From contig BCIA01000002.1 of NCBI GenBank assembly GCA_001599815.1, positions 6,483,626 to 6,547,625 of the forward strand: a stretch of DNA of 64,000 nucleotides, read 5' to 3'. This document shows, one piece after another, positions 10,747-20,271 of the stretch; positions within the stretch are counted from its first letter, which is position 1; each line of letters starts with the position of its first letter. The notes under the pieces are model-generated. The model did no database searches, had not been told where the DNA came from, and saw only the letters and a list, made by a program, of their open reading frames with translations. Source of the stretch: Furcasterigmium furcatum (Eukaryota > Ascomycota > Sordariomycetes > Glomerellales > Plectosphaerellaceae). Position numbers and translations under genes: made by a program.

Positions 10747-12560
10747 ATGTCGGGCTTTGAGGTCGCAGGTGTCGTCTTGGGGGTCCTCCCCATCGTCATC
10801 AAGGCGCTGTCGGACTATCGAGCTGGCAAAGGTCTCTTGGCGACCATCGGCAGATCGCGGGGCTTGGTGGACGAGCTGCTGCACAGGCTGAAAGATCACC
10901 AGATGGACTTTTATCTCGACATCCTGCAGCTTCTGCGCGAAGCAAGAGTCCCCGAGATCCTCGCGGAAGGCGATCCGACCCCGGACAGGTGCGTCGAGAT
11001 ATTGCACGCCGTCCAGACGGGGGATGAGGTCAGGCAATATCTCGGTCCGCATCTTTTCCATGAATTCCTCCGGATCCTGGGCTACTACGACAAGAATCTC
11101 GGAGAAATCACCTCCAAACTAGGTCACATTATTCGGCCTCAAAATGCAAAGAGCCCCAAGTTCCCGCTGCCACCCCTTACACAGACTGACTTGTCAGGAC
11201 AGGCCGCCAAGGATGATCTCGCTGCCATTCTCCGAGCCAGCAAGTCGCCCGACAAATCGCTCATGTTCAAGGGGAAGCTCAAGTTCGCCATCGACAGAGA
11301 CAGTCTCCGCGGGCTGGTCGAGGACCTGGGGACCGCGAGGTACTCGCTCCGGAAGCTCGTCCAGGGGGCCAAGTCAAAGCGAGAATGGGAGGCCAGCGAG
11401 CCCACCCGCAGCGCTAAGACGCTGAGTATGGCCCTTTCCCGCGTTCGGGACAGCGCCATCTCGCTCTACCGCGCCGCCTGCAAGTGCTGGATCTGTGACC
11501 AGCACCGGCTGCACACTCTAATGATGCGACTAGAACACCGGATCCCCGATACCAAGGATCGGGACGAAGCCTCTTCCGTCGTAGCATTCCGGCTCTGCTT
11601 TCCCATTGAAGAGGCAGTACTGCAGAAGATCGAGGTTGTTGCGCGATGTAGCGACTCGCGGATCACAAAGACCGTTGTGGGGTTTCAGCACGAGCAAGTT
11701 TCTCTCAAGTCTTTTATCTTGAGGTTTAACCAGACTAGCTAACCTTGAGCAGTACTTTGTCTCTAGGCACCGTTGGGGGTCTGAAAGTCCCCTCCGTCAC
11801 GGTCACAGAAACACCCAACGCAGCCCACCCCCTTACTGCTCGGGTTCGCATCAACAGCATCTGCGAAGATGCGCGGAAAGCACGGGAGATACAACGCGTT
11901 CTCTCGCTAGAGCTCACCTCAGGCGTCACCCTTGAGATGAGGACGGAGAAAGAGGACCACTCGCCACATTCATACGATAGTCTGATCTCGCTGGCTGAAT
12001 TCCTAGAGACCACCACGGCAGACGCGGACGCCCGTATGAGCCCTGCCGAGCAGACGCTCCTGGCTCTCAACGTCGTCTCTTCGATATTGCAGCTACGGCC
12101 GACCATGTGGTGCAGCTCTCCGTGGAACAGTTCGGCCATCAAATTCCCGGTCCAGGCGGTCCAGGGGCCAAGTGCGGCGCTCTGCACGCCGTACGTCGAG
12201 CAGGTCATCGATCCCGCCACGCCAGAGACGCAGAAAGCCGCGCCTTTGGACCTAACCTCCGAGGCGGCCAAGACGACTATGCTGGAGCTCGCGATCCTGC
12301 TGCTGGAAATCCTTCACCACAAGTCCATCTCGGCGTGGGCGGTCCGACACGACGAGGGCGAGCCGAAGACGAAATGGGAGCGCATGGGCGCAGCCACACG
12401 CTGGCTAGAGCTGAGCACGAGCAAGCTGCTGCCGCCGCACGTCAAGGCGGTGGAAGGGTGTCTGTTGATGTGCGCCCGGAGTAAGCTTTCCTGGGATGAC
12501 CAGTTTCAGCGACTCTACTGCGAGAACATCATCAAGCCATTACAGGAGCTCGCCTTCTGA
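10747..12560 (+). CDS. DUF7580-family protein with hydrophobic N-terminal helix
   Basis: Unknown function. The start at 10747 gives the N-terminus MSGFEVAGVVLG followed by PIVIKAL, a pattern common in fungal DUF7580 and HeLo-like proteins. An in-frame upstream extension exists but lacks this logic. Two coding blocks, to about 11681 and from 11753, join in phase if the intron is 11682-11752 (branch GCTAAC, acceptor GAGCAG, weak GTTTCA donor); this model gives 580 aa. A donor at 11710 would also keep phase. The C-terminal half (TTMLELAILLLEILHHK, then VEGCLLMCARS) follows the C-terminal pattern of the DUF7580 family, which resembles a degenerate kinase fold without catalytic motifs. It is divergently paired with a decayed NLR-type gene, which hints at a role in self/non-self recognition or immunity (inference). 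Confidence 0.72.
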
Positions 12561-13317
12561 ATTCCGCCAGACCCGACTGTTGGAGTCCGATTCCGGTTGG
12601 TGACGCCCTTGGGTTGGGCACCTGCAACTGCAAGTGGCTCGCATGAGAAGAATGCAGGTCGGGTTTCCGGAGGAGCTTTCGGACGTTGTGTCCGCCTCGT
12701 CCGTGGCTTCCCGATGCGAATGATGGTCCTGTAAGGAAGGTACTTTGGTAGCATCGTGCTGGCCCACATCCATGGTTCCCCTCGGGGTGGAAAGAGGAAA
12801 ACGCGGGGAACAATAGCCCGCGACCCCTGGCCATGTCAATATGCGACCCAATCGTAGCTCCCGAGTAAAGTAAGTAGCACTCAGAAGTCGACGATGTGAC
12901 GTTGATCATGTCTGTCCCTTTGCCTTGTCATCCAGGATTTCGCTCAGTCGTGACATGTGTATGGCATTTGACCAGGTAGATATGAAAAGGGCCTGTCCGG
13001 TCTCGTGCCCTATTGAGAATATCTGTGCTGAGCGGAGGTTTCCCATCCGAACGACGCTGCCACCTTCCAGACTCGATCTCCTCTTCATATAATCATTTGA
13101 TAACTGGCTGATTCTGGAGTAGCCAAGCCAATATGGCGTGTGTGAAGGAGGACCTGAGAGGAGCTCCTCGCTCCGCGGGAGTTGAACTCGGCCTACAATG
13201 TCACTGACCTCATAGATATATCATGCGCCGGCCCTCTTCGAGACTCGACTCTCCCCCAAGCGTTGACCTTCCATTCAGGCCATACAAAGTACACACTTCA
13301 GACACCATCACTGTGCG
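12561..13317. other. Intergenic region
   Basis: About 750 bp with no supportable gene. It contains the promoter of the secreted metallopeptidase; an AT-rich stretch near 13211-13222 is a possible core promoter element. Confidence 0.55.
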
Positions 13318-14547
13318 ATGCGTTTCTCCCTCGTTTCCGCCTTGGCCCTGGCCCTTTCAGGTGTCATCCAGGCCATGGACTTCTCCAGCCCCGCTGATGG
13401 TAAAGCCTCGAGATGGGAGCCTGCTCCCTCCGTTGACGGCCGGGACGTGGCTTCTAACAGGCCTGTCAAGCGCCAGTCCGGCTGGAACCCTCCCGGCAAT
13501 CTCGTTACGCCACTTCGCCAGGTCTGGGATCACCAGATTCAGACCTACAACGGCGGCAACCTCTACGGCTTCCGCAATTACGGGTGGGACCAGATCATGG
13601 CCCCCGACTCGCGCGGGTGAGTGCATTCAACGACCGTCCCCGAGCCCTGAGGACAGCTGAGGCTGAACATCGCAGTACCATCAACCTCTGCGTGCGGTGG
13701 GAGTCTAACACCCCCGTCACGGAAGCCCAGCGCCGAGACATCCTCGCTGCCGCGAGGCGCTCGTACCAGAAGTGGTTCACCTGGCTCTACAACTGGGACG
13801 GCTTCCCCTTCTCCAACGTGAACGTGAACATCGTCGGCTGGGCCGTCCGGAACCCAAGCCTCCTCCAGGGGTCGACCGCCGGCCTCGATATCTATACCGA
13901 AGTCGACGGCGACGGCATCCCGCAGTGTGCTCCTGCCTGCGGCCGCTTCTTCAACCAGGGCGGCGATTACAGCCGGTGCCCCGGCGGCGCGGCCCGGCGC
14001 TACGACCACTCCCTCTGGATCACGGATGGGTTCGGCGGCGGCCACGGCGGCGACTGGGGACAGAGGCTGGGCAGGGAGTACCTCATGCAACAGCTCAACG
14101 CGGATGATATCGTCATCCTTCTGCACGAGATTGGGCACACCTTTGGCCTTGACGACTTTTACGGTAAGTACTTACACCACGCGCGCGGGTTCAGAGCTTG
14201 GCCGAGAGCACCTGCTGATGTGGTGTTTCGATACAGACTGGCACCCGCAGGGCGTCGGCGCGTTCATGATGAGCGCGCAGCACATCAATCACCTCGTCGA
14301 TTTCGACGGGTGGATGCTCCGCAACTGGTGGTACGAACTGTCTCGAGAGCGTGGATGGCGGCCAGGAACTCCTCCGACTCCCCCGACTACGACAGGAGTA
14401 CCACCTACACCGACTACACCTCCTACGCCGCCCGGGACGGTCCCTAAATGGGGACAGTGTGGTGGACAGGGCTGGACGGGGTCCACCCAATGTGTGGCTG
14501 GGTCGACTTGCACGGTGGCGAACGAATGGTACTCTCAGTGCCTTTGA
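13318..14547 (+). CDS. Secreted metzincin-like metallopeptidase with C-terminal CBM1
   Basis: Exons 13318-13616, 13676-14163 and 14237-14547 join in phase to 365 aa. Residues 1-19 are a signal peptide and VKRQS near residue 50 is a Kex2-type cleavage site, suggesting a propeptide. The zinc motif HEIGHTFGLDD has H250, H254 and D260, i.e. HExxHxxGxxD with Asp as third ligand as in snapalysin-type metzincins. MM after the D-W-H-P segment could be the Met-turn. A Thr/Pro-rich linker (about 305-330) leads to a family 1 cellulose-binding module with QCGGQGWTGSTQC and the aromatic Y near the C-terminus. The enzyme would act outside the cell, tethered to cellulose. The substrate is unknown. The second intron falls right after the zinc motif, so the junction is important and both sides are in frame. 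Confidence 0.88.
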
Positions 14548-15187
14548 AGAACGCATCTCATTCCTTTGCGGCAGTCCAGCTTTGAGAGCCTCGGGGGGCC
14601 CCAAGGGTATCTTCGGCACAGATACATACACGTAACTCCGAAGGCCAAGATTGGGAGTTGAAATATGACGTAGTCTTGATGGTTCCTTGGATGTCAGCCA
14701 GCCTTAGCCCACAAGAGACGACGACTTATCAGCACAATCGAGTCATTCGGGAGGCTGAGGCCGCTGACCTGCCAGCTGCGCCCTGCCTATGAAGGCTCAT
14801 GAGAGCTTCCATAACAGATGGTCAGAGTCGCATTGCGAACACAGTAAGCTGCCCCACCGCGAAGTGCCACACCTACTCCATCAATGAGGCTCAGATGAGT
14901 TGAAACAACCCGTGACGCTTGGTGCCGTGAGCTGACCTCAGCGGCCTGAATAAGCACAGCGATAAAACGAGCTGACGCTTGTCTGGGCAGACTGAATTCC
15001 TCGTAAAGTCGAACCAGAATCACTACATGCTCCTGTACGGCCGGATGACGCCCAGCATTGGTCAAAGGCTATAAATTCAGGGAAGAGTCGGGCTTTGTAG
15101 GCATGGCTCAACAGCTTTCAACACTGTCACAACTTCATTAGTTATCAAATCACAGTCTATCTATCGCCACCTATCTAAACTTTGACC
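14548..15187. other. Intergenic region with promoter of the alcohol dehydrogenase
   Basis: No gene seen. TATAAA at about 15070-15075 lies some 115 bp upstream of the ATG at 15188. Confidence 0.55.
15070..15075 (+). promoter_or_regulatory. TATA-box candidate
   Basis: TATAAA about 115 bp before the ATG of the alcohol dehydrogenase gene. Confidence 0.5.
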
Positions 15188-16472
15188 ATGGCTCCGTCCA
15201 AAGAGGGCTTCATGCAAGCCGTTCAGTACGAGGGAAAGGGCGTTGTCGGGACCAACATCGTGCCGAAGCCCAAGCTCCTCGAGCCTGAGGATGCGCTTGT
15301 CCGGATCACTTCGTCGGCGATCTGCGGCACCGACCTGCACATCTACCATGGCCTGATGGGGGACAATGACGTCCCGCACGGCCTGGGCCACGAGGCCGTT
15401 GGTATCGTGGAGGAAATTGGGGACGCCGTGGACTTCTTCAAGCCCGGCGACCGCGTGGTGGTGCTGTGTTTCGCCGAGGACGGCCATCTGCTGCCCAAGC
15501 CGCGGATGATCCGGTGGGAGCCCGGTACCGGGGTCGCCGGCTATGGAATGGGCGCGACATTTGATGCGCACGACGGCCTGCAGAGTCAGTGTTCATACTC
15601 CCCTGGTGACGAACCATGCTGACTGACACCTGATAGCCGAGTATGTGCGCGTTCCGTGGGCAGACTCCTCCCTGGCGAAGATTCCCCACGGCCTCCCGGA
15701 CACCGAGTGGCTCCCTGTCGCCGACTCGTTTCCCACGGGCTGGTCAAGCCTCACGCGGTCCGGATTCGAGGCCGGTGACACGGTTGCCGTGTTCGGCGCC
15801 GGCGGCATCGGTCTCATGTGCGCGTACAGCGCCATTCTCCGCGGCGCATCCCTCGTGTACGTGATCGACCACGTCCCGTCCCGCCTCGCCATGGCCGCGT
15901 CCATCGGCGCGATGCCGATCAACTTCACACGCGGCGGCACAGCTTCTCAGCAGATCCTCGCCCTGCAGCCTGCGGGCGTGAACCGCTCCGTCGACTGCGT
16001 GGGCGAGGTCTGCCTGAACGACCAGCTGAAGCCACAGCAGGACTACGTTCTGCGCGAGGCCGTCACGATCACCCAGTCTGACGGCGGCGTCGGCATCGCG
16101 GGGGTGTATATGTCCAGTATTATCAACGACGGGAAGGGTACGGATGCTGCTCGCGAGCTGGGCCTGGCCCACGAGATCAAGTTCCCCATCGTCGAGGCGT
16201 GGTTCAAGGGCCTCAGGGTCCAGGGCGGCATGCTCAACATTCCGGACACGGTGCCGCACATCGCGGCGTTGATCAAGAACGGGCGGGCCAGGCCGGGCTT
16301 CCTCTTCACCGGGGAGTATGCCCTAGAAGACGCTCCGCTGGCATACAAGCGGTTCGAGGAGTGGAAGGAGATCAAGGTTCAGTTCAAGGGGAGGCGTAGG
16401 GCTGGAAACGAGAAGGCCTTGGAGGTTCGGGATGGGCGGAACGGCTCTAACGGCCATGGGAACGGACATTAA
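15188..16472 (+). CDS. Medium-chain zinc alcohol dehydrogenase lacking the structural-zinc cysteines
   Basis: NAD(P)-dependent alcohol/aldehyde oxidoreductase of the formaldehyde-dehydrogenase-like MDR branch. Exons 15188-15584 and 15637-16472 (GTCAGT donor, GATAG acceptor) give 410 aa. Catalytic zinc ligands are visible: C46 in CGTDLHIY and H68/E69 in LGHEAVG. The Rossmann glycine motif GAGGIG is near residue 190. The loop after RVVVLC, which in relatives holds four Cys for the structural zinc, here contains only one Cys and reads FAEDGHLLPKPRMIRW, so the structural site is lost. AEYVRVPWAD-like sequence after the intron aligns with the family. The C-terminal tail is Gly/Asn-rich. The substrate is unknown; function as an active dehydrogenase is likely but not certain given the altered loop. 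Confidence 0.88.
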
Positions 16473-18108
16473 CTGGGTACATGGAGATGTAGATTCGGAT
16501 GGTATTACATACAAGTTGCACTGGTACTAACGTGCTGTATATGAGTGACCCAAACATTGAGAACTTCACATAGGTATTTAATATGATTAGCCTCTCCTAG
16601 TTACTACCTAAGTAGCTAGTTAACTTAAGACTCAGTGGAGAATTAAAGTATCCCCATAAATGGACCCGCATCCTCCCCTTTCCTCTCCCACAGCCTTCGA
16701 GTAACCGCCGCTCCAACATGGGGCCTCAACTCACCAAGGGACTATATGTTGTGCGCCGGCACTGCACCTCATGGGGAACCTGATCTCGAGGTTAGTGTTT
16801 CGCGAAATGGGCAAGCCTCAATATGCACGGAAGCGGGCCTTCAGTCTTTCATGGAACCCTAAAGCTAGATTCTACCAATCCTAATTAGAAATAGATCGAT
16901 CCCAGAGCCTCGCTGCTTTCACGGCAGGATCCCGAGCAAACCTTATCTTGGATGCCGAAGATCCGAGAACGTGCAGAATACTTGGAAGGAGGGCGTTCAG
17001 CGGCACACGACCCACCTCATTCACGACCTCAACGGGAATCGTTCTAACGCATAGCACGAGCCTAAACGGCTGGACACCTAGCGACATGGTGGAACAGTAG
17101 ATGAAGGTTCAAGCTTGTTTTTCCATTCCTGCAAACTGGTGGGCCACATGAGCCCCGGAGAGTGACCGCACAGATTGACAAAAGACTGAAGCCAAAGGCA
17201 GACCAACTCACCCGCAGGCGACCGACCAAGCGCTTTAACACTGGCAAGTAGCACCACAGCCGAAGGAACATGAACATCGGCCGCTCTCTCCGTGCCAGGG
17301 TGCTCTCGGGACCGAAGTCCCCCGCAGTCACGTAAGACGCGTCAAAGAAGAGGGGGAGGCGTAGACAAGAACCAAAAACGCCAGGGGCAAGACCAAAAAA
17401 GGTGACACCACCATCAACTGTGTGTCGGACAATGTCCGGCGATGGGAACCTTTCGGGCGCTGTGGCCCCTGGAGTACAGGTATGCATGAGGAAGGTATCG
17501 TTGGAGGACTCGGGGAGGCCGAGTCCCGTCCTGTTGACATGCACGGGGCCTGTGTCCCTGACCGAGAGTTCCGAGGTGATGGATGCCACTTTCTGCAGTT
17601 TCTACACAATGATTATATTTTCTTTTGGGGGCTTGGCGCATTGGAGGCGTCTGGCACAGCATAGAGCTTGTGATAAGTCTGGGTTGGGAGCAGCCTGGTG
17701 CATCGCCAAGAGGCCTCGTACGACAGCGCCGCCCGCGCGCATATCTTCCCAGCTACGCCTCTTGATACGCCATGTTACCTTTGCAGTTCACATCCCACTT
17801 CCATCTGATGGTACCCAGTCCAACATGCTTCAGAACACACCACATCTTGCTTGCTATCCTGGTAGAGCAGGGCGAGAGAGACCACATGTCCGTATTACAT
17901 GAAGTTGGTTGGCGTGCGTACATCGCTTGACGCTTTCCGCAAGGGATAGGAGGTGCTTCGGGCTGCCCGGGGACCTAGTAGAATGGGCAGAGAGCGTTCC
18001 ACCCATGCAGGCTGTGATCAGGCTCAATGTGGTGGGCGAACGCATTGGATGATTTCAAAGATATTGTGACAAAAGGGGAAGGTGGCAGCATTTGGGCGGC
18101 CCTGGCAG

Positions 18109-18210
18109 TGAAATGAAGAGAGAAGAAGAGACAGGGAGAGAGCAGAAGAGAGAAGGAGAGAGTAGGGGAGAGCAGAAGCGAGAAGCAGAGGGTAAAAGAG
18201 AGAAAGGGTT
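18109..18210 (+). repeat. Polypurine (GA-rich) low-complexity tract
   Basis: About 100 bases consisting almost only of A and G on the plus strand with repeated GAGAGA/AGAAG units. It lies directly upstream of the TATA box of the effector-like gene. Confidence 0.75.
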
Positions 18211-18227
18211 AAGGGAGGCTTGAAAAA

Positions 18228-18233
18228 GTATAA
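18228..18233 (+). promoter_or_regulatory. TATA-box candidate
   Basis: TATAAG, 125 bp upstream of the ATG at 18353 and just after the polypurine tract. Confidence 0.5.
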
Positions 18234-18352
18234 GTACTGCCCATCTCGTCACTGGAACCTCCCATTAACTTCTTTACCACACCGTGTCTTGTCTCATTGA
18301 CTCTTCAAGCTTGTCCAGCAACTTCTCAACGAAGCCTCCAGCTTCTGCAGTC

Positions 18353-19185
18353 ATGAGGGTTTCAGTCTTCTTCCTTGGTCTCGCGACCACCGCGACTTGC
18401 CTGAGCGTCCCATTCGAGGTAAAGTTCCAAACGTGTGAACTCATTTTGCTTTCTTGTTAACAGTTCCATTGTAGAAACGAGAAGGGATTCAACCCCTCAC
18501 CAAGCTCGAGTGGTCTGGCGCCCTGTACCAAGGCGGCCCTGTCCTCAAGTATTCTGGCGAGGATCTCGACGTGAGCCGCCGTATTTTCCTCCTCAGCAGC
18601 ATCAGACTAACAAGGCCGTAGGATATCGATGCCCAGGTCCGCAAAGACCACCCCGGGCTGTCTATCTACGGTGCGCCCGGCTCCGGGGACGATGATGATA
18701 TCTCCTTGGCTGTCGATAGCCCTGAAGCCCTGGTCGAGCGAGAGCTTCTTACTCGCGTAATATCCCTCCATCGACACCTTATGAATACCGTTCTAACATG
18801 TCTCTAGCAAGAGCGCAAGCTGATCTGCAATGGCTACTTTGGCTACGGTGATGGCTTCCAGATGAACGACGTTTGGAAAAACATCCACCGGGCCGGAGGG
18901 CTATGCAAAGCTCCGGGCCGCAGCTGCGTTCGCGTCGGGTGTTACAAGACAGCCGGTGCTGCCTTTTGCAACGACGGCCGCAATGCCGTCACGCTCCAGT
19001 GTAAGCACGTCGGCGATCATGTGCGGTACATCGCCCTGGAGTGCGCTGAGGTCCATAGCTGTGGGATCGTCAAGCCAAAGCCATGCAAAACAAGGGTCGG
19101 CGGTCAGAGGTTCTCTCCGGGAGGTACCTGGAATATCTTTGCAGCTGCTTGCGCGTCTCGCAGCAGCTGGAGCTGGCGCAATTAG
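18353..19185 (+). CDS. Small secreted cysteine-rich protein (effector-like)
   Basis: Four exons: 18353-18418, 18475-18570, 18622-18756 and 18808-19185, all phase 0, giving 224 aa. The first exon encodes the signal peptide (about 18 aa) and ends next to a KR dipeptide (Kex2-like site). The mature part has an acidic middle and a C-terminal domain with about eight cysteines: CNGYFGYG, a DVW segment, GLCKAPGRSC, RVGC, FCND, LQCKHVGD and LECAEVHSC. This spacing resembles a widespread fungal family of small secreted proteins with a C-x-RVSC-YNS-x-CND core; the biochemical role is unknown. A TATA box and a polypurine tract precede it. An acceptor 11 bases earlier (18463) would shift the frame and stop, so the TTGTAG acceptor is preferred. 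The C-terminal 40 residues are less certain. Confidence 0.75.
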
Positions 19186-20271
19186 CGCTCTCTACTTTCC
19201 AGCAGGAGCGGGCGATATGCCAGTCCCGGTGCAGTTGATGGCGGAGGCTTGGGTCGTATGGAGTGTCCGCCGATCGGTTGCTCTGTAGGGAATCATGGAG
19301 AGCGAGGACAAGGCCGCCGTTGTGTAGAGTTGCATCGAACTCTAGCTCAGTCTCGAGGCTCCTGCTCAGGCTAGTGCTCAACGGCGTCAGTGTATATGGA
19401 CCAGGGAGCGAACCAGGCCTATTGTGGATTACTATTCAGAAGGGGATCTATTTTTTGGTGGTTTGAATGAATATCTCAGAAATAGTGGCATAGGAGCCTA
19501 TGCACATTGCTCGGTGTGATCCTGTTTGCTGAAATTGTTCAGGGCGGCGAGGGGCCACGTGAAACTACCGTGATTTGTGGTCAATGTTTGACGGAAGAGG
19601 ACATTGCTTTTTGTGCGGCTGTGAGTCTTGTCTACTAGATGCTTGCTAATCTATCCTTGTCTTCAAGTACCTTATGTTCAGCGTCGCTGGATCGCTAGTT
19701 AGCGTACCGATATCAACGACAGGGGAATACGTCCCCCGTCCCATTGACAAAAATGATCCTTCGGCTCAATCTTCGCGACACCTAGGTAGCAAGTAGGCAG
19801 TAGACGAAGTAAGTAAGCAACTAGGGTATGCCAAGAACGTCCGTATTTAGCATATGCTGAGGGGACCCTGAATCAGTATCGTCATATGTCGCCAAGTATC
19901 CGCGTATTTGGCTCCGTTTGGAGGGTGATCGACAACAGTGACGATGGTCGCTAACGATTGCCGATCACTGCCGGAACCAGCGCGGATGAGCGCCAATGAT
20001 TCCCCCAAACCACCCGACCGGAGTCGATCGCCAATATTTAGTTCATCTTGGCAATAAGCTTAGACACCAGCCAGGAGAAAGCCCCTGACGTCGTTGGGGG
20101 CTGTCCTCAGAACAGGACTGAAGTGGCGGAACCGTTGCCACGTCTCGACGTTAACCTCCAGTCTGAACGTTTCTCTCTCTGTGATGATTCCTTGAAACAC
20201 CAACACCGACTAGGTGTTGCTGCGACCAGCACAAATCCCAACATCTCGAAACCAAGAGCGACAACGACAAG
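19186..20271. other. Intergenic region
   Basis: About 1.1 kb without a supportable gene. Near 19780-19830 there are TAGGTAGC/AAGTAAGTAAG short repeats typical of fungal intergenic DNA. The last 200 bp form the leader of the LtrA-like gene. Confidence 0.55.

Larger units (their letters stand above)
16473..18352. other. Long intergenic region
   Basis: About 1.9 kb. A 175-codon minus-strand open frame (17062-17589) has no family-like features and is probably chance. The right end carries a polypurine tract and a TATA box for the next gene. Confidence 0.5.

Noticed and set aside
11728..11752. 29-bp intron model in the DUF7580-like gene
   Set aside because: Phase would fit, but the intron would be shorter than any plausible fungal intron; longer donors upstream keep the same phase.
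13160..13195. GTTGAACTC word resembling a tRNA T-arm on the minus strand
   Set aside because: Flanking bases do not form the T-stem or the other arms.
17062..17589. 175-codon minus-strand frame in the 16.5-18.3 kb gap
   Set aside because: No recognisable family, poor coding character and overlapping competing frames; left as intergenic.
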